Source: Burkholderiales bacterium (GTDB lineage: Bacteria; Pseudomonadota; Gammaproteobacteria; Burkholderiales; SG8-39). From it: DNA of 11,733 nucleotides. The stretch's first letter is position 1, and each line of letters starts with the position of its first letter. Below, piece by piece: positions 1-5,891 of this stretch. The stretch lies in NCBI GenBank assembly GCA_919902965.1, contig CAKKSJ010000234.1:1-11733 (forward strand). The letters run 5' to 3'. The notes under the pieces were generated by a model. It did no database searches, was not told where the DNA came from, and saw nothing but the letters and a program-made list of their open reading frames with translations. Made by a program: the position numbers and the translations under genes.

Positions 1-124
1 TCCGGCTAAGTTAACAGCCCCATCCATAAAATATTGAATGTCAACAGGCCCTAGTCGCAAATATGACCGGGGTCAAAAGGAGTCTTCCGCTCCCGTCGTA
101 CCAGTCGACGCAATCCAGCGCCGC

Positions 125-307
125 TCAAGCCACGCGCTTGTCAAACGACAGGCGCTGCGACTGTCCGAAGCCAGCATCATAGAAGAAGCCGAGCAGCCCG
201 AAGTCCTCGCGCTTAACCACCGTTTCCACCTGCTCCACGCGCAGCGCCGCCAGGTTCACGAACAACTGCGACAAAAGCGCGTGACCAAGGCCGCGGTGTG
301 CGGGTTG
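125..307 (-). pseudogene. C-terminal remnant of a GNAT N-acetyltransferase
   Basis: Reading the minus strand down to a TGA stop at 127-125 gives about 60 codons that resemble the end of a GNAT acetyltransferase. The acetyl-CoA-binding motif A appears as HRGLGHALL (pattern R-G-x-G-x-A). It is followed by the usual helix, a strand (VETVV), and the terminal block LLGFFYDAGF...QRLSF typical of small proteobacterial GNATs. Upstream of this, from about position 308, the same frame gives arginine- and serine-rich sequence with no GNAT character, so the N-terminal half is missing. The homology stops at the left arm of an inverted repeat (308-359). I read it as a gene cut by deletion or rearrangement. 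The frame could be opened on to a start near 499, but that extension looks non-coding. The family call rests on motif recognition only, and the original substrate is unknown. Confidence 0.55.
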
Positions 308-359
308 CCAAGCTAGTTTCCTTCTCGGACAGCGACGTGACCCGGAAATTCTAGCTTGG
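308..359. repeat. Imperfect inverted repeat at the GNAT break point
   Basis: Left arm 308-321 (CCAAGCTAGTTTCC) pairs with right arm 344-359 (GGAAATTCTAGCTTGG). The arms give 9 bp plus 5 bp of perfect pairing with a 2-nt bulge (349-350), around a 22-nt loop. No T-run follows on either strand, so it is a poor intrinsic terminator. It sits exactly where the GNAT homology ends, which suggests a link to the rearrangement, perhaps as the scar of a small element. That link is an inference. Confidence 0.6.
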
Positions 360-578
360 AAGCGGGCGCTGGGTTTGATGTACCGCAATAGATGGCTTCG
401 GCGCAGCCAAGTACGCGCGGCCAGGATCCCGAACAGTGCGCCCCCGCCGCGGCCGAACATTAGACCCGATAAACGGGCAATCCGGCAGAATCGACACAAT
501 CACGCACCAAATGCTAAGGTCGCGAATGCGGCGATCACCACCGACACCTGCTTACACCAGACTATGAGAGGAAACACC
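360..578. other. Intergenic stretch without a recognisable gene
   Basis: Together with 1-124 and the GNAT remnant, this forms nearly 580 bases without an intact gene. Both strands have open frames of 80-125 codons here, but their translations are low-complexity, rich in arginine, and show no domain I recognise. A promoter for the downstream plus-strand genes should lie here. The best I can see is a TCGACA hexamer at 491-496 with only a weak TAAGGT 18 bases downstream, so I do not call it. A ribosome-binding site (AGAGGA) precedes the ATG at 579. Confidence 0.5.
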
Positions 579-752
579 ATGAGTAACGACAAGACCGGCA
601 TGATGCTGCAACTTCGCTCGCTCGTCCGGAGCAATGGCGAACTGGAGCCCTCCCTCGCCAGCGTGGCGGTCCCGGAGCCCGCGCCGGACGAGGTGCTCGT
701 GCGCATTCCAGCCTCGCTCATCAATCCGAACAAGGACCAGGGCCATGACTGA
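579..752 (+). pseudogene. N-terminal stub of an MDR-type quinone oxidoreductase/zinc-binding dehydrogenase
   Basis: An ATG at 579, with AGAGGA just upstream, opens a 57-codon frame ending in TGA at 750-752. Residues about 11-50 match the start of medium-chain quinone-oxidoreductase-like dehydrogenases: LRSLV.SNGELE, then the acidic/proline block VPEPAPDEVLVRI, then A-S-x-I-N-P. In full-length relatives the I-N-P is followed by S-D and about 280 further residues with the catalytic and NADPH-binding domains. Here it runs into KDQGHD and stops. The last bases carry the AAGGA ribosome-binding site (732-736) of the next gene, and the TGA overlaps that gene's ATG as ATGACTGA. This looks like a deletion that joined the 5' end of one gene to the leader of another. 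The fragment cannot be an enzyme. It may still be translated and couple translation to the downstream gene. Family call is fairly secure. Confidence 0.65.
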
Positions 753-1755
753 CACGCCATTTACGGCCGTACAGACGGAGGCCCTCGACCCTGCCGCCTG
801 CGAGATCGAGCGCGCTATCATTGAATCCGCGGGGGGGCGCGTGATCGTGCGGCGCGCCGCGAACCAGGAGGAGCGCGCGCTGGTGCTGAAGGACGCGCAG
901 TGCGTGCTGGTGGCCAGCGCCCCGATTACGGGCGGGCTCCTCGACCAGCTGCCGAATCTGCAATTGATCGTCCGCTGCGGTGTCGGCCTGGACACCCTCG
1001 ACATCCCCGCGGCGACCGCGCGCGGCATCGTCGTTGCCCACTACCCCGACTATTGCCAGCCCGAGGTCGCCAACCACGCGATCATGCTGCTGCTCGCCGT
1101 CGCGCGCAAACTCCTGCAACATGACCGCTCCATCCGCAGTGGGCGCTATCGCAGCGTGCCGCTGGCCGTGTCTGCGCCGATTTTCGGCGAGACCGTGGGT
1201 ATCGTGGGGCTCGGCAACATCGGCCGGCATTTTGCGCGCTGCGCGAAAGCGCTGGGCATGGAAGTAATCGCCTATGATCCCTACCTCAGTGACGAGGTCT
1301 TCGCCGCACACGGGGCCGAGCGCAGCGCCAGCCTGGAGGCGCTGCTGCGCCGCGCGGACCACGTGTCGATCCACACGCCGCTCACGCCGGAGACGCGCCA
1401 CATGTTCAGCGGCGCACAGTTCGCGCTGATGAAGCCGACGTCCATCCTCGTCAACACCGCTCGCGGGCCGGTCGTCGATCAGGCTGCGCTGGTGAACGCG
1501 CTGCGCTCGAAAACAATCGCGGGCGCGGGCATCGACGTGTTCGAAGTTGAACCGCTGGCCGCGGACTCGCCGCTCCTCGCGTTCGACAACGTGGCGCTGA
1601 CGCCGCACTCCGCGTTCTACTCGGAGCGATCGCACACCCGAATCAAGCATCTCATCGGCAACACGGTGGTGGCTTTCATGCAAGGCCGCTGGCCGGAGGA
1701 GTTCGCGTCGATTCCCAATCGACATGAGGTCAAACCGCGCGCCACCCTGCGCTAG
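745..1755 (+). CDS. D-2-hydroxyacid dehydrogenase, NAD-dependent (CtBP/phosphoglycerate dehydrogenase-like)
   Basis: 336 residues, the normal length for D-isomer-specific 2-hydroxyacid dehydrogenases, which interconvert 2-keto and D-2-hydroxy acids using NAD(P)H in the cytoplasm. The Rossmann loop GLGNIG is at residues 155-160, with an Asp at 178 (AYDPY) that normally favours NAD over NADP. The catalytic triad is visible: Arg240 (NTARGPVVD), Glu269 (DVFEVEP) and His288 (TPHSAFYS). The ATG at 745 is chosen because AAGGA lies 8 bases upstream and the protein then begins at the usual point before the first beta-alpha unit. Frame extension to 634 would run antiparallel to family N-termini. The gene follows a truncated MDR gene whose stop overlaps its start, and precedes an enolase-superfamily gene by 19 bases, so the two intact genes are probably cotranscribed. 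The substrate is not readable from sequence. Partnership with a dehydratase suggests reduction or oxidation of a 2-keto acid product. Confidence 0.9.
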   Translation: MTDTPFTAVQTEALDPAACEIERAIIESAGGRVIVRRAANQEERALVLKDAQCVLVASAPITGGLLDQLPNLQLIVRCGVGLDTLDIPAATARGIVVAHYPDYCQPEVANHAIMLLLAVARKLLQHDRSIRSGRYRSVPLAVSAPIFGETVGIVGLGNIGRHFARCAKALGMEVIAYDPYLSDEVFAAHGAERSASLEALLRRADHVSIHTPLTPETRHMFSGAQFALMKPTSILVNTARGPVVDQAALVNALRSKTIAGAGIDVFEVEPLAADSPLLAFDNVALTPHSAFYSERSHTRIKHLIGNTVVAFMQGRWPEEFASIPNRHEVKPRATLR

Positions 1756-1774
1756 TCGATTTCGGGAGGTAAGC

Positions 1775-2983
1775 ATGAAAGTGAAGTCCATCGAGACCCT
1801 GTCCTGCGATGCGGGCTGGCGCAACTACCATTTCGTCAAACTCAGCACCGATGCCGGCATCGTCGGTTGGAGCGAATTCGACGAAGGCTTTGGCGCACCC
1901 GGGGTCGGCACGGTCATCGAACGGCTTTCCGCGCGCGTCATCGGCCGGGATGTCGGCGCGCATGAGCGCATTTATGCAGAGCTGTACAGCGCCACCCGTC
2001 CGGCTTCGGGCGGCATCATCGCGCTCGCCATGGGCGCGATCGAGAACGCGCTGCTCGACGCCAAGGCCCGGGGCCTCGGCGTACCGGTCTACGAACTGCT
2101 GGGCGGCAAGATCCGCGACCGCATCCGCGTGTACTGGTCGCATTGCGCCACCTGGCGCATCAATCACCCGGCGCACTACGCGCCGGCGATCACCGATCTC
2201 GACGGCGTCAAAGCGATCGGACGCGAAGTGCGCGAGAAAGGCTTTGGTGCGCTGAAGACCAACATTTTCACCTACGATGCGGACAAGAAGAATCCCCGCG
2301 GCTGGCGGCCCGGCTTCGGTGCGCCGTTCGTACCCGAACTCAATGTCGAACGCGGCGTAGTGCGCAATCTGCTCATGCACCTGGAGGCCTTGCGCGACGG
2401 GGCCGGCGCGGATGTAGACATCCTGCTCGATCTGAATTTCAACGCCAGGACCGAAGGCTATCTGAAGATCCTGCGGGCGATCGCGGATCTCGACATCTTC
2501 TGGGTCGAGATCGATTCCTTTGTTCCCGAGGCGCTGGGCTACATCCGCCGGATGAGCCCGCATCCCATAAGTTCCTGCGAGACGCTGCTCGGCCTGCGCG
2601 AGTTCATGCCCTACTTCCGCGAACAGGCGATGGACGTCGCCATCGTAGACACGCCCTGGAACGGCGTATGGCAGTCGATGAAAATCGCCGCGGCCGCCGA
2701 GGCGCACGAAGTCAACGTGGCCCCGCACAACTTCTACGGCCACTTGAGCACCATGATGAACGCGCACTTCGCGGCGGCGGTACCGAACCTGCGCATCATG
2801 GAGACCGACATCGACCGCATCGCCTGGGACCACGAACTGTTCGATCATGTACCGCAATTCGTAGACGGGCATTTGCTTGTGCCGGATCGGCCGGGCTGGG
2901 GAATTGCGCCGAACGAAGAAGCGATCCGGTTGCACCCGCCAAAAGGTCCGCAGGGTTTGCTGAATTACGGGCAAAAAACTTAA
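1775..2983 (+). CDS. Mandelate racemase/muconate lactonizing enzyme family protein, probable acid-sugar-type dehydratase
   Basis: 402 residues with the two-domain enolase-superfamily layout: an alpha+beta capping domain at about 1-125 and a (beta/alpha)7beta barrel after it. The Mg2+ ligands are Asp219 (ILLDLN), Glu245 (FWVEID) and Glu269 (SSCETLLG). The His-Asp dyad of the mandelate-racemase subgroup is visible as Asp292 (IVDTPWNG) and His318 (VAPHNF). Lys161 (ALKTNIF) is at the second-strand base position, but the second Lys of the usual K-x-K pair is Asn163. Such proteins remove an alpha proton from a carboxylate, most often to dehydrate aldonic or other hydroxy acids to 2-keto-3-deoxy products. 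GGGAGG lies 5 bases before the ATG, and the gene follows the hydroxyacid dehydrogenase closely. Family placement is secure. Dehydratase rather than racemase is an inference, and the substrate is unknown. Confidence 0.88.
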   Translation: MKVKSIETLSCDAGWRNYHFVKLSTDAGIVGWSEFDEGFGAPGVGTVIERLSARVIGRDVGAHERIYAELYSATRPASGGIIALAMGAIENALLDAKARGLGVPVYELLGGKIRDRIRVYWSHCATWRINHPAHYAPAITDLDGVKAIGREVREKGFGALKTNIFTYDADKKNPRGWRPGFGAPFVPELNVERGVVRNLLMHLEALRDGAGADVDILLDLNFNARTEGYLKILRAIADLDIFWVEIDSFVPEALGYIRRMSPHPISSCETLLGLREFMPYFREQAMDVAIVDTPWNGVWQSMKIAAAAEAHEVNVAPHNFYGHLSTMMNAHFAAAVPNLRIMETDIDRIAWDHELFDHVPQFVDGHLLVPDRPGWGIAPNEEAIRLHPPKGPQGLLNYGQKT

Positions 2984-2986
2984 AAC

Positions 2987-3013
2987 CCGTTGCAAAATGA
3001 AATTTTGCAACGG
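2987..3013 (-). terminator. Perfect 12-bp hairpin, probable intrinsic terminator
   Basis: CCGTTGCAAAAT (2987-2998) and ATTTTGCAACGG (3002-3013) pair perfectly around a GAA loop. Read on the minus strand, the hairpin is followed by GTTTTAAGTTTTTT, a good T-tract, so it fits termination of the amidohydrolase mRNA coming from the right. On the plus strand it starts 3 bases after the dehydratase stop but lacks a T-tract. It could protect that 3' end or work bidirectionally with the second hairpin. Confidence 0.75.
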
Positions 3014-3028
3014 CAAATATAGGGGAGC

Positions 3029-3050
3029 ATGAGGGGAGTTATCCCCTCAT
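3029..3050. terminator. Second hairpin between convergent genes
   Basis: ATGAGGGGA (3029-3037) and TCCCCTCAT (3042-3050) form a perfect 9-bp stem with a GTTA loop. No clear T-run follows on either strand, so intrinsic termination is uncertain. It lies midway between two convergent genes, next to the 12-bp hairpin. A third short dyad (GCCTCT-T-AGAGGC, 3060-3072) covers the amidohydrolase stop codon. Confidence 0.5.
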
Positions 3051-3064
3051 ATTGAAATAGCCTC

Positions 3065-4306
3065 TTAGAGGCCGCGGATGCCGGCCGCTGCGGCGCACGC
3101 GGCCACGGCGTCCGCGAGCACCTGGCAGCCGAGTACGATGTCCTCTTCGCGGCTGTCCTCGGCGAAATCATGGCTGATGCCGCCGATCGACGGAATGAAC
3201 AGCATCGCCGCCGGCAGGCACGCGGAGATGATGCCTGCGTCGTGGAATGCGCCGCTGGGCAGGCGCATCCACTTGCCCGGAGCATGCTTCTCGGCCGCGG
3301 CCTCCAGGTGAGAGCGCAGGCCGTCATCCATCTGCGTCGGCGCAATCGGCGCGCGCGCGGGCGTCGCTGCGATGCGCACGCTGCCGCGCGCGTTCATCTC
3401 GGCGACGATGCGCTGGGCGGCCTCGGTGAACGCATCGAGCTGCGCCTCGGCGGCATCGCGGAATTGCAGGTCGAGTTCGGCGTAGCCCGGCACGATCGAC
3501 GCCGCGTTCGGCTCGAGCTTAAGCCGGCCCATGGTCCACACCGAGCGTTCGGCCGCGAGCTTGGGAAATTCCTGGTTGATGCGCTGCGCGAGTTCGTAGA
3601 GCGCTGCCGATGCGTCGCGGCGGCGCGCCATCATGGTCGTGCCGGCGTGGTTTTGCTGGCCGTGGAAAGCGAAGCGGATGCCGCGCAGGCCGACGATCCC
3701 GGTCACCACGCCGATACGCTTGCCGCTATCGTCCAGCGTCGGCCCCTGTTCGATGTGCGCCTCGAAAAAGCCCGCATAGCGTTCGCGCGAAATGCGCAGC
3801 CGCGGCGCGTCCGCCAGCCCGGCCTGCGCTAGCGCGTCGGCCAGTACCACGCCGTCCTTGTCCGCCGCGCCGCGCTCCATCTCCGGCGTCAGCGCGCCGA
3901 TGAGCGAGCGGCTGCCGAGGCAGCCCAGAAACCGCGATTCCTCGTCCTGGAACGACACCAGGTCCAGCGGCAGGTCGCGCGACGCGCTGTCCGCGACTAG
4001 CGCGCGCGCCACTTCCAGCGCGTAGATGACGCCGAGCGCGCCATCGAGCCAGCCGCCCGTGGCTTGCGTGTCCGAATGCGAACCCAGCAGCAGCGCGCGT
4101 CCGGCCTTGCGCGAGCGGCCGAGCACATTGCCGACACCGTCGATCCTTGTCTCCAGGCCTGCTTCCTCGAAGCGCGCCGCCAGCCAGCGGCGCGCCTCCA
4201 TGTCCTTGGCGCTGAACGCAGGCCGCACCACGCCAATTCCCTGGGCGCCAATGCTGCGCAGCGTGCGCAAGTCGGAAAGCAGGCGTTTAGGGTCGATGCT
4301 GGGCAT
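3065..4306 (-). CDS. M20 family Zn-dependent amidohydrolase (hydantoinase/carbamoylase, allantoate amidohydrolase type)
   Basis: 413 residues, the family's usual size. These cytoplasmic dimetal enzymes hydrolyse N-carbamoyl amino acids, beta-ureidopropionate, allantoate or ureidoglycolate. Metal-site residues are in place: His77 (GSHSDT), Asp88 (GGWLDGALG), Glu122/Glu123 (FQDEESRF), His184 (EAHIEQGP) and His379 (GGISHDFAED). The dimerisation-lid sequence HGQQNHAGTTMM (from 215) and the SGAFHDAG loop (His355) also match. The ATG at 4306 gives the normal N-terminus. No Shine-Dalgarno precedes it, and a perfect TATAAT lies 9 bases upstream, so the mRNA may be leaderless. The gene is convergent with the dehydratase and divergent from the hydro-lyase genes, so it is probably its own transcription unit. 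Its substrate within the family cannot be read from sequence. No hydantoinase, allantoinase or purine gene sits beside it in this window. Confidence 0.9.
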   Translation of the reverse strand: MPSIDPKRLLSDLRTLRSIGAQGIGVVRPAFSAKDMEARRWLAARFEEAGLETRIDGVGNVLGRSRKAGRALLLGSHSDTQATGGWLDGALGVIYALEVARALVADSASRDLPLDLVSFQDEESRFLGCLGSRSLIGALTPEMERGAADKDGVVLADALAQAGLADAPRLRISRERYAGFFEAHIEQGPTLDDSGKRIGVVTGIVGLRGIRFAFHGQQNHAGTTMMARRRDASAALYELAQRINQEFPKLAAERSVWTMGRLKLEPNAASIVPGYAELDLQFRDAAEAQLDAFTEAAQRIVAEMNARGSVRIAATPARAPIAPTQMDDGLRSHLEAAAEKHAPGKWMRLPSGAFHDAGIISACLPAAMLFIPSIGGISHDFAEDSREEDIVLGCQVLADAVAACAAAAGIRGL

Positions 4307-4315
4307 GGTGCCGGC

Positions 4316-4321
4316 ATTATA
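4316..4321 (-). promoter_or_regulatory. Perfect -10 box (TATAAT) for the amidohydrolase gene
   Basis: The minus strand reads TATAAT (4321 to 4316), then GCCGGCACC, then the ATG at 4306. A start site about 7 bases below the -10 would fall within 2-5 bases of the ATG, leaving no room for a ribosome-binding site. No good TTGACA-like -35 is visible 16-18 bases upstream (the best hexamers are AAAGGG-like), which weakens the call. Confidence 0.5.
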
Positions 4322-4448
4322 CGAGAACGGCTGCGACGCCCTTTTACGACCGTGCTGCGCCGGAGTTCGGATTTGAGATAAAGTCGGACCTGATCAACAA
4401 GTTTTCCCGGTGTTTTTTGGCTGAGCATTTCAACCTGCAGGGTGAAAC

Positions 4449-5291
4449 ATGCGCAAAATCGACGCTACTGAAATAACCGCTACCGTCGCCCGCCTGTGTA
4501 TCGACGCTTGCCACGAACTGCCGGCAGACGTCATTCAGGCGTTTCATGAGGCGGAACGCAAGGAAATTTCGCCATTCGGGAAGTCCGTATTGATCAAGCT
4601 CATCGACAATGACCGGATCGCCAGGGAGAAGAATGTACCCTACTGCCACGACACCGGGCTCACTATTGTCTACGCAGAAGTCGGCCAGGACGTACATATT
4701 GTCGGCGGCGACTACCAGGAGGCAATTCAAGCCGGCGTCAGGAAAGGTTACACCGAGGGCTATATGCGCAAGTCGGTCGTGACTGACCCTTTGCTGCGCG
4801 TTAACAGCAATGACAATACGCCGGCTGTTTTGCATACTGAAATCGTGCCCGGCGCCGGTATTAGACTAACGGTGATGCCCAAGGGCGGCGGTAGCGAAAA
4901 TTGGGGCACGATGAAATTTCTGTTGCCCGGCGAGGGTGCGCAAGGGGTCAAGGCATTTGTCTTGTCGGCCATCAAAGCTGCCGGAGGCAGCGCCTGCCCT
5001 CCCTTGACGGTCGGTGTCGGCATAGGCGGCAGTTTCGACAAGGTAACGGAAATCGCAAAGAAAGCCCTGCTACGGGACATTGGCGTTCACCACCAGAGTG
5101 CGCACATCGCCGCGCTGGAAGCAGAACTGCTCGAAGCGATTAACCGGACCGGAATCGGCCCCCAGGGATATGGCGGCGTGAGCACCGCAATATGGGTCGC
5201 CGTCGAGAGTTATGCTTGCCACATCACTGCCCTGCCCGTGGCCGTGAACATTCAATGTCACGCCGCGCGCCGCAAGACCGCCGTCATCTGA
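4449..5291 (+). CDS. Class I fumarase/tartrate dehydratase-type hydro-lyase, alpha subunit
   Basis: 280 residues, matching the separate alpha (N-terminal) subunit of class I [4Fe-4S] hydro-lyases such as L-tartrate dehydratase and two-subunit fumarases. Three cysteines are placed as cluster ligands: Cys66 (PYCHDTG), Cys183 (GGSACPPLTVGVGIGG) and Cys270 (NIQCHAAR). The block PKGGGSEN at 144-151 is also conserved in the family. The enzyme adds or removes water at a 2-hydroxy-dicarboxylate, with the open iron site binding the substrate. AGGG lies 6 bases before the ATG. The beta subunit follows after 9 bases, so the two are translated from one mRNA. Fumarate, L-tartrate, mesaconate or a substituted malate are all possible substrates. 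Sequence alone does not decide, so I give no symbol. The 142-base upstream region is shared with the divergent amidohydrolase. Confidence 0.9.
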   Translation: MRKIDATEITATVARLCIDACHELPADVIQAFHEAERKEISPFGKSVLIKLIDNDRIAREKNVPYCHDTGLTIVYAEVGQDVHIVGGDYQEAIQAGVRKGYTEGYMRKSVVTDPLLRVNSNDNTPAVLHTEIVPGAGIRLTVMPKGGGSENWGTMKFLLPGEGAQGVKAFVLSAIKAAGGSACPPLTVGVGIGGSFDKVTEIAKKALLRDIGVHHQSAHIAALEAELLEAINRTGIGPQGYGGVSTAIWVAVESYACHITALPVAVNIQCHAARRKTAVI

Positions 5292-5300
5292 GGGAATATC

Positions 5301-5870
5301 ATGGCTACTTTCTATTTGAAAACGCCGCTTGTGAACGAGTCGCTCAAGCAATTGCACGTGGGCGATGAAGTCTTTCTGAGCGGCACGATCTACATGGCAC
5401 GGGATGCCGCGCACAAGCGCTTCATCGACCTGTTGAACGCCGGCGAGCCCTTGCCTATCGATCTGACCGGACAGGTAGTGTTCTACGGAGGCCCGGGGCC
5501 GACCAAGCCCGGCCATGTTATCGGCGTCGTCGCACCCACGTCGGCTTATCGCATGGACCCCTATGCGACGATTCTGTTCGACCATGGGGTGAAGGGCGCG
5601 ATAGGCAAAGGCAATCGAGGTGCCGCCATCCGCGCGTCCTGCGCCGCCAACACCGCGGTGTGCTTCTCGGCGATTGGAGGCATTTCCGCGACGCTCTTAA
5701 CATGTATCAAGCGCGCCACGATAGTTGCTTATGAAGATCTGAAAACTGAAGCCGTACAAAAGCTGGAAATCGAAGACTTCCCACTCTTGGTTACCAACGA
5801 TACCTACGGCCGCGATTTCTACGCCGAGCAAGTCGCCAAGTACCAGGAACTCCTACAGCAACCGACTTGA
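5301..5870 (+). CDS. Class I fumarase/tartrate dehydratase-type hydro-lyase, beta subunit
   Basis: 189 residues, the usual size of the beta (C-terminal) subunit, which carries substrate-binding residues and combines with the alpha subunit to form the active iron-sulfur enzyme. Diagnostic pieces are L.VGDEVFLSGTIYMARDAAHKR (residues 19-40), the YGGPGPTKPG block (62-71), APTSAYRMD (78-86) and the IGKGN glycine loop (101-105). Fumarases of this class usually read GPTT.GRMD where this protein has APTSAYRMD. That may mark a substrate different from fumarate, but this is inference. GGGA precedes the ATG closely. The gene ends 21 bases before the stop of a convergent TetR gene. No strong terminator lies in that gap, though a 7-bp hairpin at 5909-5926 lies within the TetR 3' end. 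Confidence 0.9.
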   Translation: MATFYLKTPLVNESLKQLHVGDEVFLSGTIYMARDAAHKRFIDLLNAGEPLPIDLTGQVVFYGGPGPTKPGHVIGVVAPTSAYRMDPYATILFDHGVKGAIGKGNRGAAIRASCAANTAVCFSAIGGISATLLTCIKRATIVAYEDLKTEAVQKLEIEDFPLLVTNDTYGRDFYAEQVAKYQELLQQPT

Positions 5871-5891
5871 GCAACGGCCGCCAATGACGGG

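Noticed and set aside
140..149. GTCAAACGAC in the GNAT remnant, identical to the minus-strand sequence at 6978-6969 in the TetR operator region
   Set aside because: A single 10-base match on two strands over this length is within chance, and it falls in codons for a plausible GNAT C-terminus.
38..316. Plus-strand open frame of 92 codons near the left end
   Set aside because: It runs antisense to the GNAT remnant, has no ribosome-binding site, and its translation resembles no family.
721..1824. Antisense open frame (about 367 codons) opposite the hydroxyacid dehydrogenase gene
   Set aside because: Its translation is histidine- and arginine-rich without fold features. The plus-strand gene has a full catalytic triad and Rossmann motif.
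1730..3016. Long antisense open frame (about 428 codons) opposite the dehydratase gene
   Set aside because: It is the arginine- and valine-rich mirror of a GC-rich coding sequence, has no domain, and lies opposite a gene with all its catalytic residues.
4371..4448. Possible promoter for the hydro-lyase genes (TTGAGA at 4373-4378)
   Set aside because: No acceptable -10 lies 16-18 bases downstream, so I could not support a promoter call.
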